DNA of 64,000 nucleotides from CALOCY01 sp942491975 (GTDB taxonomy: Bacteria > Bacteroidota > Bacteroidia > Bacteroidales > Prolixibacteraceae), in assembly GCA_942491975.1 (NCBI GenBank), contig CALOCY010000004.1, positions 1,860,001-1,924,000 of the forward strand, read 5' to 3'. Below, one piece after another: positions 52,475-60,620 of this stretch. The position numbers and the translations under genes are program-made. The first letter of the stretch is position 1, and each line of letters opens with the position of its first letter. The notes under the pieces were generated by a model. It saw only the letters and a program-made list of their open reading frames with translations, searched no databases and was not told the DNA's origin.

Positions 52475-53554
52475 CTATTTCCAATTCAACTCTGTCAGCA
52501 ATTCTTGAATCCATTTTTTTGTCTCTTCTTTACAATTAATCTCATTTGCTGTTTCAAATATTGAATCTACAAATTCAGACTTTTTGTATAGTTCGATTTT
52601 TATTAAGGAGTGTTTACTGTAGGAGTAAATATCATGAAGTAGAGTATAAAATCCTTTATCCTCAAACTCCTTTAATTTATTTTCTATTTTTTCTTGGTCA
52701 AACGTAGAGTTAGCACCAAAAACGAATTCTCCTTTATTACCGTTTGCTTGAATAATCTTTGAAAATGCGTGTTCAACATCATGCTCAGTAAAGTTTTTGT
52801 CCTTTACTTCGATTGAATATAACAATGAATCACTTTTGAAAATATCAATGTCCCCTGTCTCTTTTGATGAAGCTCCGCTTTGATTTACTTTATGTGCAAC
52901 AACGTTATAATCTTTCCCTAATCTGGAATAATAAATCTTTTCAATTGCCCCAACAACTATCGCAGATGTTTCTCCCTCAAAAGACTTTTCAAGAAATAGG
53001 TAAATGAATTCATATATTTCAATGAGAGTTGGGTCGTATTTAATAGAGCTATCATTCAGAACTTTAAGCTCGGTAATTCTTTCATTAAGCAACTCTAATG
53101 CACATGACAAATAGGCTAAAGCATCTTTTGATTTTTTTATAGAACTAAAAATGTAAATAAGGGTCAATAAAGTTTCTTTATCTTTTCCTTTCCTTACTGC
53201 ATTATCTTCACTTAGGTGTGTAAATCTTGCAGGTTTATTCAAAAAAGGCTCGTTTGAACCACCTAAAGCATTTTGCAAAAAATCCCTTTCAAAAGGAACG
53301 AGAACATTATGACATAAACTTCTTGCATCAAATGCACCACTAACAGGTGCTCCAGCCTGTAATGCTATTGGGTTTGCTTTTCCGTTTGTTGCTTTAGCAA
53401 GTAATCCATTTACGAGTACATATTTGTATGTTTTATGCGTTCCTGTAATTACATTCTTAATTTTCTTGCAAATTTCGTCTGATTTTAGGCAACGTTGTCT
53501 AAATGCTTTAAGCAAAGTTTGTTCAGCATCAGTCTTGCTAATATTTACAGTCAT
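52475..53554 (-). CDS. probable type II restriction endonuclease, SacI-like
   Basis: The 359-residue protein is 1 base downstream of the cytosine methyltransferase on the same strand, the usual type II arrangement. Its sequence shows FDARSLCHNVLVPFERDFLQNALGGSNEPFLNKPARF (about 74-113), which I recall from the SacI family (RE_SacI), and a PD-(D/E)xK-like site: GDIDIF (234-239, Asp235/237) followed by IEVKDKN (248-254, Glu249 and Lys251). The end is helical and acidic. The recognition site cannot be read from the sequence. The DNA is more AT-rich than the housekeeping genes, consistent with transfer. SacI membership is from memory and moderate. Confidence 0.75.
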   Translation of the reverse strand: MTVNISKTDAEQTLLKAFRQRCLKSDEICKKIKNVITGTHKTYKYVLVNGLLAKATNGKANPIALQAGAPVSGAFDARSLCHNVLVPFERDFLQNALGGSNEPFLNKPARFTHLSEDNAVRKGKDKETLLTLIYIFSSIKKSKDALAYLSCALELLNERITELKVLNDSSIKYDPTLIEIYEFIYLFLEKSFEGETSAIVVGAIEKIYYSRLGKDYNVVAHKVNQSGASSKETGDIDIFKSDSLLYSIEVKDKNFTEHDVEHAFSKIIQANGNKGEFVFGANSTFDQEKIENKLKEFEDKGFYTLLHDIYSYSKHSLIKIELYKKSEFVDSIFETANEINCKEETKKWIQELLTELNWK

Positions 53555-53555
53555 T

Positions 53556-54647
53556 TTAGGCTATTTCTAATTGATAAGTTTTTTTAATTATAAATTTCTC
53601 TAACTGCTCATGAGTAAAGTAATCTGATAACATATTTGCAATTGAAAAGCCTAAATTACATGGGACTGCATTTCCAATTTGTTTGAAAATTGAGGATTGG
53701 GAACCACAAAATTTATAGGTTTCTGGAAATGTTTGCAGTATTGAACATTCTTCTACTGTTAACCTTCTTAAACGCTTTGGAGCCTCCTTAAATTCCGATG
53801 GATTACCTCCTTGCATTATATTTGAATGATAAGATTCTACCCAACTTTCTTTGTTTTCATAAAGTTCATCCTCGTCAATTATAGGAGTTTTATTTCCACC
53901 CATCGAAGCAGGTAAGGTGGCACAATATCCATTAATTCTTACCGGTCTACCTGCTCCGTTAAAGAGCATTCCTGCATATGGTGATTTTCTTAAAACAGGG
54001 TTTGGGGTTAAGGTTATTTTTGCTTTACAAATACTACTGTTGTTTCCTGTTCCTGCTTTGTCAAGAACAGATAAAGCTTCTCTTACAGTTGGGGCTTTCT
54101 TTCTATAATTATCAAGCATTTTATCCAAGTCAGGTACAATTAAAGGATTGCTTTTGAATCCAATAAAAAACACTCTTTCTCTTGCTTGAGGAACATTAAA
54201 ATCTGTAGCATTAAGCACTATATAATTGACAGCATAACCATTATCTCTGAAATGTTTTAGTAGTTTACTGCGTATCGGTTCCCATTTGCTCAATGAGCCT
54301 AATGCCTTGACATTTTCCATTACAAAAGCCTTTGGCCTAACAATGTCAACAATCTCGGCGAAACTCCAAATATGTTTACTTCTTGGGTCGTCAGGATTCA
54401 TTTTTCCTGCAACAGAAAATCCTTGACATGGGGGACCACCAAAAACTAAATCAACCTGATTCGTATATTTATGCAACTCACTTTTAAAACTATCAATATC
54501 GCCACAATGTATGTGATTACCAATATTTTTTGCGTATGTATCGCAAGCGTTTTTGTCAAAATCATTTGCCCATAAAATATCGAATCCAGCCTTTTCAAAG
54601 CCAACATCCAATCCGCCTGCCCCTGAAAATAATGATATTGCTTTCAT
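53556..54647 (-). CDS. type II DNA (cytosine-5-)-methyltransferase
   Basis: The 363-residue enzyme has the ordered motifs of C5 methyltransferases: I (LFSGAGGLDVGFEKAG, 6-21), IV (GGPPCQGFSVAG with catalytic Cys74), VI (MENVKALG, Glu111), VIII (QARERVFFIGF), the target recognition region at about 210-300, IX (RRLTVEECSILQTFPETYKF) and X (QIGNAVPCNLG). It protects host DNA from the endonuclease next to it (1 base apart). If the partner is SacI-like, a GAGCTC-type site is a guess and no more. The two genes lie between 10-base inverted repeats, and their base use is AT-rich. Confidence 0.95.
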   Translation of the reverse strand: MKAISLFSGAGGLDVGFEKAGFDILWANDFDKNACDTYAKNIGNHIHCGDIDSFKSELHKYTNQVDLVFGGPPCQGFSVAGKMNPDDPRSKHIWSFAEIVDIVRPKAFVMENVKALGSLSKWEPIRSKLLKHFRDNGYAVNYIVLNATDFNVPQARERVFFIGFKSNPLIVPDLDKMLDNYRKKAPTVREALSVLDKAGTGNNSSICKAKITLTPNPVLRKSPYAGMLFNGAGRPVRINGYCATLPASMGGNKTPIIDEDELYENKESWVESYHSNIMQGGNPSEFKEAPKRLRRLTVEECSILQTFPETYKFCGSQSSIFKQIGNAVPCNLGFSIANMLSDYFTHEQLEKFIIKKTYQLEIA

Positions 54648-54706
54648 ATTACAAATTTAATCATTTGGGTTCTCAATTCTTGCACGATGTGGCGGTTTTC
54701 TTAAAT

Positions 54707-54716
54707 TGCCCCTAAC
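54707..54716. repeat. inverted repeat flanking the restriction-modification pair, right arm
   Basis: TGCCCCTAAC, the inverse of GTTAGGGGCA at 52459-52468. The outside of both arms differs. Confidence 0.5.
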
Positions 54717-54846
54717 TTATTTATATGTCTACCAAAATTACCTTATATTTTAATGGTTCAGAGCCTTGTTATACTAATCTATTTTATACTTATCTTTTTT
54801 TCAGAAATCACCCTAAAGCACCGACAAACAAAATGATCCCCTTGCT

Positions 54847-56004
54847 TTACAACCTGCTCGCCAAAATCATCCTGATCTCTTCAACCGTTGTATCCCGCTG
54901 CTCCCCGATGGCTGTAAGCCCGCGCTCCTCAAACCGCCGGCATATCTTTTCAATGGTTGGTTCACCCACCTCATAATCGGAAAGACGGGTTTTTACATTC
55001 AACGACTCAAAAAAATCGACGGTCTGTTGAATAACCTTATCAATTCTGGCGTCTTTACTGCCTGATTTTATGCCCCAGATACGCTCTCCGTACTGCAACA
55101 GCTTTTCGCGCTTATTATCACGCTTCACATGCATCACGCCCGGCAACACAACCGCCAGTGTCTGCCCGTGGTCAATACCATGAAAAGCGGTCAGCTCGTG
55201 CCCGATCATGTGTGTCGACCAGTCCTGCGGGACACCTGCCCCGATCAATCCGTTCAACGCCATGGTAGCCGCCCACATAAAATTGGCAGCAGCTTCGTAA
55301 CTGGTCTTATCGGCCAGTACTTTCGGCCCTTCATCAATCAGGGTAAGCAGTATACTTTCCGCAAAACGGTCCTGAACAGGCGAATCAACCGGATAGGTAA
55401 GGTACTGTTCCATTACGTGGATAAACGCATCGACAATACCGTTACTGATCTGTTTATCAGGCAATGAATAGATGGTCTCCGGGTCGAGCACCGAAAACTC
55501 GGGCATCACCAGCGAAGAGCCAAATGCCAGTTTCTCGCGGGTTGCCCAACGGGTAATCACCGCGTTGCCATTCATCTCCGAACCGGTAGCCGGCAATGTC
55601 AGTACCACTCCCAGGGGAGTTGCCCTTTCCACTGCCTTCCCCCCTTTTGTCAATATCTCCCACGGATCACCATTGTAATGGATGGCCGCAGCAATAAACT
55701 TAGTCCCGTCAATCACCGAGCCTCCACCTACAGCCAGTAAAAAACTGACCCTCTCGTTCCGGGCCAGCTCAACAGCCTGCATCAGTGTTTCATAACGCGG
55801 GTTGGGTTCAATGCCCCCAAACTCGATAACATCAAACCCTTTTACAGCATCACGCACCTGTTCATGCACCCCGTTCCTGAAAATACTCCCGCCCCCGTAA
55901 GTCATCAATACCTTAGCCCCTTCATGCAATTCTGAAGCTATTTTAGCGATTTCACCTTTCCCGAAAAAGATGGTTGTAGGATTATAAAACTGAAAATTAT
56001 TCAT
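54847..56004 (-). CDS. yqhD: YqhD-type NADPH-dependent aldehyde reductase/alcohol dehydrogenase
   Basis: The 385-residue iron-containing alcohol dehydrogenase closely matches YqhD along its length: FYNPTTIFFGKGEIAKIASEL, VLMTYGGGSIFRNGV, IEFGGIEPNPRYETLMQAVELARNE, LAVGGGSVIDGTKFIAAAIHYN (nucleotide-binding Rossmann-like half), then the metal-binding half with DAFIHVMEQYLTYPV, GVPQDWSTHMIGHELTAFHGIDHGQTLAVVLPGV. The Asp and three His ligands are all in place. YqhD reduces many aldehydes, including lipid-peroxidation products, with NADPH. Minus strand, monocistronic; the left end follows the defence islet. Confidence 0.96.
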   Translation of the reverse strand: MNNFQFYNPTTIFFGKGEIAKIASELHEGAKVLMTYGGGSIFRNGVHEQVRDAVKGFDVIEFGGIEPNPRYETLMQAVELARNERVSFLLAVGGGSVIDGTKFIAAAIHYNGDPWEILTKGGKAVERATPLGVVLTLPATGSEMNGNAVITRWATREKLAFGSSLVMPEFSVLDPETIYSLPDKQISNGIVDAFIHVMEQYLTYPVDSPVQDRFAESILLTLIDEGPKVLADKTSYEAAANFMWAATMALNGLIGAGVPQDWSTHMIGHELTAFHGIDHGQTLAVVLPGVMHVKRDNKREKLLQYGERIWGIKSGSKDARIDKVIQQTVDFFESLNVKTRLSDYEVGEPTIEKICRRFEERGLTAIGEQRDTTVEEIRMILASRL

Positions 56005-56124
56005 AGCCGATTGATTTTTAAACTTATAATTACACTGCTCCTCATTAACAATATTACAAATTTCTATACCAAATAAAGAGAGGTATTCGTATTTTTAAAG
56101 TAGTTTGGCTAAAAATTTTGAACC

Positions 56125-56532
56125 ATGACAGCAGAAAAGACAAACAACAACCCGGGTTTTTCGCTCTTTCCAAAACTATCCGGCGAGCAACAAAAACGGG
56201 TCAGGAGAAGCTACCTGCGTACGTACTACCTTATCGGGGCTATTCCGGTAATATTTGGTGTAATGCAAAGTACAAACGGTATACTTATTAAAAGTATACT
56301 GCCGGTAATTACAGGGATTATCTGGCTGATAGCCATAGTTGGATTTGACAAAACCAACAAAAAAGAGTGGCTGTACGCAATTCTGGCACTATACATTGTG
56401 GTAATAGCAGGTATTTTTTATACCATATATCCTTTAAATGCGCTAAAAATAATGGATTGGGTTATTGTCGGGGCATTGAGTCTATATATGGTCTATTCGG
56501 GATTAGCTCTCCGAAGGCAATTGATACCATAA
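56125..56532 (+). CDS. hypothetical four-helix membrane protein
   Basis: The 135-residue protein starts with a hydrophilic, basic segment (about 1-30, QKRVRRSYLRTYYL) and has four hydrophobic helices (about 29-46, 51-73, 80-100, 108-128). I do not recognise a family. No charged residue stands within the helices in a way that suggests transport. It is divergent from yqhD and precedes the DUF2807 gene by about 120 bases on the same strand, with no terminator seen in between, but the spacing argues against tight coupling. Confidence 0.7.
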   Translation: MTAEKTNNNPGFSLFPKLSGEQQKRVRRSYLRTYYLIGAIPVIFGVMQSTNGILIKSILPVITGIIWLIAIVGFDKTNKKEWLYAILALYIVVIAGIFYTIYPLNALKIMDWVIVGALSLYMVYSGLALRRQLIP

Positions 56533-56650
56533 GTCAAAACATATCATGGGAATAAAACCCTCCGCCTTCGGCGGGATTGTTCAACATACAACTTTTATTA
56601 CACGTCGTGTATAAAAGTTTTGTTTCACGAATAAAACACTAAAAATCAAG

Positions 56651-57367
56651 ATGATGAAAAAATTAATTTTTACAACGCTCTTTTGGGCATTAGGAATATG
56701 GTGTTGCCAGCTACTGGCATCCCCCCATCCCGAAGAGACCCGTGAGTACAAGGTTGGTACGTTTGAAAACATCTACCTGAATGGCGGGTTTAAAGTATAC
56801 ATCAACCAGAAAAGCAGTTGTGCACTCTCTATTTCGGCCGATGAAGATGAGCTGGACGATATTATTGTCTCATCGGAATCCGGAACGCTAAAGGTAAAGT
56901 ACCGGGATGAAGACGAAGAGTATAAACGCTATAAAAAGAGGGACATTACCCTCTATATCTCGTTAAAACAGCTTAAAAAGATAGATATTGACGGAGGGGT
57001 AAGTATCGAAACAAAAGGGACACTGGAACTGGAAGATGTGGAATTTATCATCGAAGGAGGGGCACGAATGGATATGGAATTCACGGCACATGAACTTGAG
57101 TTGGACGTGGAAGGGGGTGCCTGGATCACCTTTGAAGGCAGTGCCCGTAAAATCGATATTGACATGGAAGGCGCAGGACGGATCAATGCCCGGGAATTTA
57201 AAACACAGGAAGCCTTTATAGATATGGAAGGGGCAGGAATTGTAAACGTGTATGCCACCGAACTGGTTGATGCCTCTATTGAAGGCGTAGGAAAAGTAAA
57301 CTACCGGGGAAATCCCAAAGAGGTGCGTAAAGACATTGAAGGGCTTGGTGCCGTCTCACGCGACTAA
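56651..57367 (+). CDS. DUF2807 (GIN domain) exported protein
   Basis: The 238-residue protein has a signal peptide (about 1-24, LGIWCCQLLASP) and the DUF2807 head domain: NIYLNGGFKVYINQKSSCALSISADEDELDDIIVSSESGTLKVKYRDED. The middle and end form a right-handed helix-like series of short repeats with Gly at turns (GGARMDM, GGAWITF, GAGRINA, GAGIVNV, GVGKVNY), each 21-22 residues apart. DUF2807 proteins are common Bacteroidetes envelope proteins, sometimes with auto-adhesion-like repeats; function is not known. The gene ends just before hairpin repeat copy 5. Confidence 0.88.
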   Translation: MMKKLIFTTLFWALGIWCCQLLASPHPEETREYKVGTFENIYLNGGFKVYINQKSSCALSISADEDELDDIIVSSESGTLKVKYRDEDEEYKRYKKRDITLYISLKQLKKIDIDGGVSIETKGTLELEDVEFIIEGGARMDMEFTAHELELDVEGGAWITFEGSARKIDIDMEGAGRINAREFKTQEAFIDMEGAGIVNVYATELVDASIEGVGKVNYRGNPKEVRKDIEGLGAVSRD

Positions 57368-57386
57368 ACAGCTTTAAAACACACCC

Positions 57387-57425
57387 AAAGGATGACATCT
57401 CTCAAAAGAGATGTCATCCTTTTTT
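57387..57425. repeat. dispersed hairpin repeat, copy 5 (GTCAT subtype)
   Basis: AAAGGATGACATCTCT (57387-57402) and its exact inverse (57407-57422) form a 16-pair stem with loop CAAA, then six Ts on the + strand. It lies between the convergent DUF2807 and CDGSH genes and would end the former. Confidence 0.85.
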
Positions 57426-57443
57426 AACCTTATACTCTCAACC

Positions 57444-57680
57444 CTAAAGATTGTTGTGCGTCCCGTCACAAAACGGTGCATTTTTCGACTGCTTGCACAT
57501 GCACCAGTATACCAGCTGAACACTGGAAAAATCAACCTCTTTCGGAAGAAAATCTGTTCCCTGGTGCGATCCGTCACAAAACGGCTGATTGGCACTCTCA
57601 CCACATGCACACCAATGATATTGCCCCGGCTGCATCTCCATCATTAAGGGCTTTGTGTCTGCTATTTTCGGCGTTTTCAT
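57444..57680 (-). CDS. twin CDGSH iron-sulfur protein
   Basis: The 78-residue protein contains two CDGSH-type motifs, CACGESANQPFCDGSH (about 24-39) and CMCKQSKNAPFCDGTH (about 60-75), each giving the 3Cys-1His set for a 2Fe-2S cluster. Bacterial members are small soluble redox proteins with pH-labile clusters; the role is not fixed. The tandem motif inside one short chain makes a two-cluster monomer rather than a dimer. It converges with DUF2807 and shares hairpin copy 5 as terminator. Confidence 0.92.
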   Translation of the reverse strand: MKTPKIADTKPLMMEMQPGQYHWCACGESANQPFCDGSHQGTDFLPKEVDFSSVQLVYWCMCKQSKNAPFCDGTHNNL

Positions 57681-57829
57681 AGTTGTGGGATTTTGGGTTT
57701 TATTCAGTAAACAGTTTTAAAGAGGGTTTGGTTTAAAAGCAGTTGCATTACTCTATGTTTTGACACACTGTTTGACCATGTTTCAGCATTGATTATCTTT
57801 GATGCGTATAAAAATCGCGCAAAAATAAC

Positions 57830-57835
57830 AGGAGG
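57830..57835 (+). promoter_or_regulatory. strong ribosome binding site for the acyltransferase
   Basis: AGGAGG lies 7 bases before the TTG at 57843. Bacteroidetes genes rarely have such a site, so it decides the start here in favour of the TTG. Confidence 0.6.
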
Positions 57836-57842
57836 AAACAGG

Positions 57843-58631
57843 TTGAAACATCTCTTTTTTGAATCGGACAGCTACCATACGAATGAAAACAGGCCCCGTT
57901 TGTTAATTGACAGGCTCATGTTGAACACCCGGCTCTATTTTGCAGCCCGTTACATCAGCATGGTATTAAAAAACCGCAGGCGGGCACGAAAAAACAGGTA
58001 TGACAGCACTGCCTGGGCACAATCATCGTTTGATATCCTACAACACATTGAAAATTGCGGGGGGCGGTTTCATATTACCGGGTTGGAGAACCTGCACAAA
58101 TGCGAAGGGCCGGTGATATTTGCCAGCAACCACATGAGCACACTCGAATCAATGGTATTACCCTGTATCATATCACCTGTAAAAGAGGTCACGTTTGTAG
58201 TAAAACGAAGTTTGGTTGAAAATCCTCTATTTGGCCCGGTAATGCGCTCCCGCAACCCTGTTGTGGTAAACCGTGGCAACTCCAGGGAAGATTTAATAAC
58301 CGTACTCCGGGAGGGACAAAAGATAGTAGCCGGCGGCAGGTCAATCATCATATTTCCACAAGGTACGCGAAAGCAACAACTGGTACCCGAAGAGTTTAAC
58401 TCACTGGCTGTAAAACTGGCAGGTAAGGCAGGGGTACCGGTTATCCCTATCGCCCTAAAAACCGATTTTTGGGGCAATGGGAAATACATTAAAGAGTTAG
58501 GTCCCGTCGACCGCAAAAAGCCCGTCTATTTTCACATAGGCGAACCCGTAACTGTTTCAGGAAACGGCAAAGCCGAAAATCAGAAAATCATTGCGTTTAT
58601 TGCGGAATACCTTGAAAAATGGGAGAAATAA
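57843..58631 (+). CDS. 1-acylglycerol-3-phosphate O-acyltransferase-like (PlsC family)
   Basis: Starting at the TTG at 57843 after AGGAGG, the protein has 262 residues. The PlsC domain shows motif I NHMSTLES (about 99-106, with Glu in place of Asp of HX4D), motif II NPVVVNRG (about 142), motif III FPQGTRKQQ (about 178) and motif IV VIPIALKTD (about 208). It transfers fatty acyl groups to glycerol phosphate lipids at the inner membrane. An N-terminal hydrophobic stretch (about 30-45) anchors it. A weak terminator follows, and yebC is convergent. Confidence 0.88.
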   Translation: MKHLFFESDSYHTNENRPRLLIDRLMLNTRLYFAARYISMVLKNRRRARKNRYDSTAWAQSSFDILQHIENCGGRFHITGLENLHKCEGPVIFASNHMSTLESMVLPCIISPVKEVTFVVKRSLVENPLFGPVMRSRNPVVVNRGNSREDLITVLREGQKIVAGGRSIIIFPQGTRKQQLVPEEFNSLAVKLAGKAGVPVIPIALKTDFWGNGKYIKELGPVDRKKPVYFHIGEPVTVSGNGKAENQKIIAFIAEYLEKWEK

Positions 58632-58632
58632 T

Positions 58633-58663
58633 AAACCCCGAAGAATAACCTCAGGGTTTTTTA
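58633..58663 (+). terminator. weak terminator after the acyltransferase gene
   Basis: AAACCC (58633-58638) and GGGTTT (58654-58659), with a long loop, followed by Ts. Confidence 0.5.
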
Positions 58664-58699
58664 TTTATTTGTCTTGTGTCCTGATACCTGTGTCTGAAT

Positions 58700-59410
58700 T
58701 CAGGCAATATTCGTATACACCGCCTGCACATCGTCATCCTCTTCAATCTTATCCAGCATCTTCTCAATATCAACCAGCTGCTCTTCACTAAACTCAACCG
58801 GTGATGTCGGGATACGTTGCAATACGGCCTTTTGAGGCTCTATGCCCATATCTTCAAAGGCTTTCGAGAGTGAACCAAAATCGGTGTAATCGGCATATAC
58901 ATATACAGTATCCTCCTCTGTTTCAATCTCTTCAAGACCGGCATCAATCAACTCCAATTCCAACGACTCAATATCCAATTCTTCGCTCTTCTCCAGCTCA
59001 AAAACCGCTTTCCGCGAAAACATGAACTCCAGCGAACCGGTGGGGACCATCCCCCCGCCATTTTTATTGAAATACGACTTTACATTGGCTACCGTACGGG
59101 TGGTATTGTCTGTGGCACACTCTACAAATACCAATACCCCGTGCGGGCCTTTGCCTTCATAGTTAACCTCTACATAAGCTTCCGCATCTTTCCCGGCAGC
59201 CCGCTTTATGGCCGCATCAATATTATCTTTGGGCATATTTTGTGCCTTGGCATTCTGAATAGCCGTTCTGAGTTTGGCATTCATATCAGGATCAGGGCCT
59301 CCCTCTTTGGCAGCAATCGTGATTGACTTGGCCAGTTTTGGAAATATTTTGGACATCTTGCCCCATCTCTTCTCTTTTGCAGCCCTGCGGTATTCAAATG
59401 CTCTTCCCAT
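58700..59410 (-). CDS. yebC: YebC/PmpR family DNA-binding regulator or translation factor
   Basis: The 236-residue protein matches YebC from start to end: MGRAFEYRRAAKEKRWGKMSKIFPKLAKSITIAAKEGGPDPDMNAKLRTAIQNAKAQNMPKDNIDAAIKRAAGKD, then EVNYEGKGPHGVLVFVECATDNTTRTVANVKSYFNKNGG, GSLEFMFSRKAVFE and the acidic C-terminal DYTDFGSLSKAFEDM. YebC proteins bind DNA and, in some bacteria, help ribosomes at polyproline stretches. Length and motifs are standard. It is convergent with the acyltransferase gene and alone. Confidence 0.93.
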   Translation of the reverse strand: MGRAFEYRRAAKEKRWGKMSKIFPKLAKSITIAAKEGGPDPDMNAKLRTAIQNAKAQNMPKDNIDAAIKRAAGKDAEAYVEVNYEGKGPHGVLVFVECATDNTTRTVANVKSYFNKNGGGMVPTGSLEFMFSRKAVFELEKSEELDIESLELELIDAGLEEIETEEDTVYVYADYTDFGSLSKAFEDMGIEPQKAVLQRIPTSPVEFSEEQLVDIEKMLDKIEEDDDVQAVYTNIA

Positions 59411-59577
59411 AATTCTATTTTATTAAATTTTCTTTTCTGACTTCAAAAATATGAAGTTGTACGGTTAAAAACACGTGTTACAAGAAAAATTTGTCCCACA
59501 ACCTGCAAAAATCGACAAAAACAGCCTTAACAATACACAAGATCAGAACCTGTCAACAGGAGAACCGTAGAATCTAT

Positions 59578-59753
59578 TAAGCTGAGTTCGATTTAACAAT
59601 ACATAGTCGTTTGATTTTCAATGCCCTGGGTTTTAACCCAGGGTGTAAATTTTGTTCTGCAACCTTTGATTTTCAAAAATTTTGTAGGTTAAATGTTATT
59701 TACAAAATTTTTGAAAATCTCTTTCGGGGTTATTGAAAATCAAACTCAGGTTA
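59578..59753. mobile_element. MITE-like repeat, copy E
   Basis: Ends are TTAAGCTGAGTTCGAT and ATCAAACTCAGGTTA, flanked by TA. The interior repeats GCCCTGGGTTTTAACCCAGG and the stem GATTTTCAAAAATTTTGTA / TACAAAATTTTTGAAAATC from copy C, but in the reverse order relative to the ends. It is 176 bases, shorter than copy C by the second palindrome. Confidence 0.8.
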
Positions 59754-59783
59754 TTATACTAATTATTCTGAAAAACTGTGTGA

Positions 59784-60620
59784 ATGCAACAACATACAAA
59801 CAGGCAATCACTCTTGTCATTTTATAAAAAAACAGCCGGTTCATTCCTGATGAATTTGGATAAAATGCATACGTCCCCGGATGTTGAAGCACTTCACAAA
59901 ACCAGGCTTTCCATAAAAAAATTACGGGCTATTTCTCAGCTTATCGGGCTATTGAAAGACAATACTTTCGATGCAAAAGCATATTATACCATCTTTTCCG
60001 GTCTTTTTAAATCTGCCGGAAAAGTGCGGGAGCTACAGGTAAGCCTGATGCTTATCGACCGGTACCCGTTTTTAGCACTATCCATCTCAAATTTCAAAAA
60101 ACACCTGTGCAAAAAAGAGCAAACATTGACCAGTGACTTTAAGCAGCAGCTGAAAAAATTCGATGAAAAACAGTTTAAGGAGCGTAATACCCGTATTGAA
60201 CAACTATGCAGGAAAATACCCCTTGGTATTCTTGAAAAAGAAGCTGAAAAATTCATTTCCGACAAAACCGCTTTCATAAAAAAGCTTCAGTATCCCCCCT
60301 CCTCTGTTGAAAAGCTTCATAAAACGAGGATACACCTGAAGCGCCTGGGGGCTGTTGTTGCACTGCTGAGTACGATCAATCCCTCACCACAACATAAAAC
60401 GGTGTTATCTCATATCAAACAGGCTGAAACTACTATCGGGGAGTGGCACGACCGAATTGTGCTGCTTGGATTTACCGAAGCATTTGAAGCAACAGCTGAA
60501 GGCAATTGCCATGCTGATCGATTGACCATTTTGACCGAACAGGTACAATACGAAAACAGGCAATTGCTAAACAACCTGAAGACGGAACTCTCTGCCGTTT
60601 TTAAAATCCCCTTTTATTGA
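59784..60620 (+). CDS. CHAD domain protein
   Basis: The 278-residue protein has the CHAD helical-domain pattern twice: EALHKTRLSIKKLRAI (about 36-51) and EKLHKTRIHLKRLGAV (about 173-188), each with the conserved His and basic residues that bind polyphosphate in other CHAD proteins. The CYTH partner domain is absent. It may bind polyphosphate or nucleic acid; the role is inferred from family data. It starts 31 bases after MITE copy E and its last 20 bases overlap the convergent patatin gene. Confidence 0.88.
   Translation: MQQHTNRQSLLSFYKKTAGSFLMNLDKMHTSPDVEALHKTRLSIKKLRAISQLIGLLKDNTFDAKAYYTIFSGLFKSAGKVRELQVSLMLIDRYPFLALSISNFKKHLCKKEQTLTSDFKQQLKKFDEKQFKERNTRIEQLCRKIPLGILEKEAEKFISDKTAFIKKLQYPPSSVEKLHKTRIHLKRLGAVVALLSTINPSPQHKTVLSHIKQAETTIGEWHDRIVLLGFTEAFEATAEGNCHADRLTILTEQVQYENRQLLNNLKTELSAVFKIPFY

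Noticed and set aside
52459..54716. Integron attC-like sites at the restriction islet borders
   Set aside because: GTTAGGG and its partner do not fit the RYYYAAC/GTTRRRY pair, there is no second core site at the right distance, and no integrase gene is in the window.
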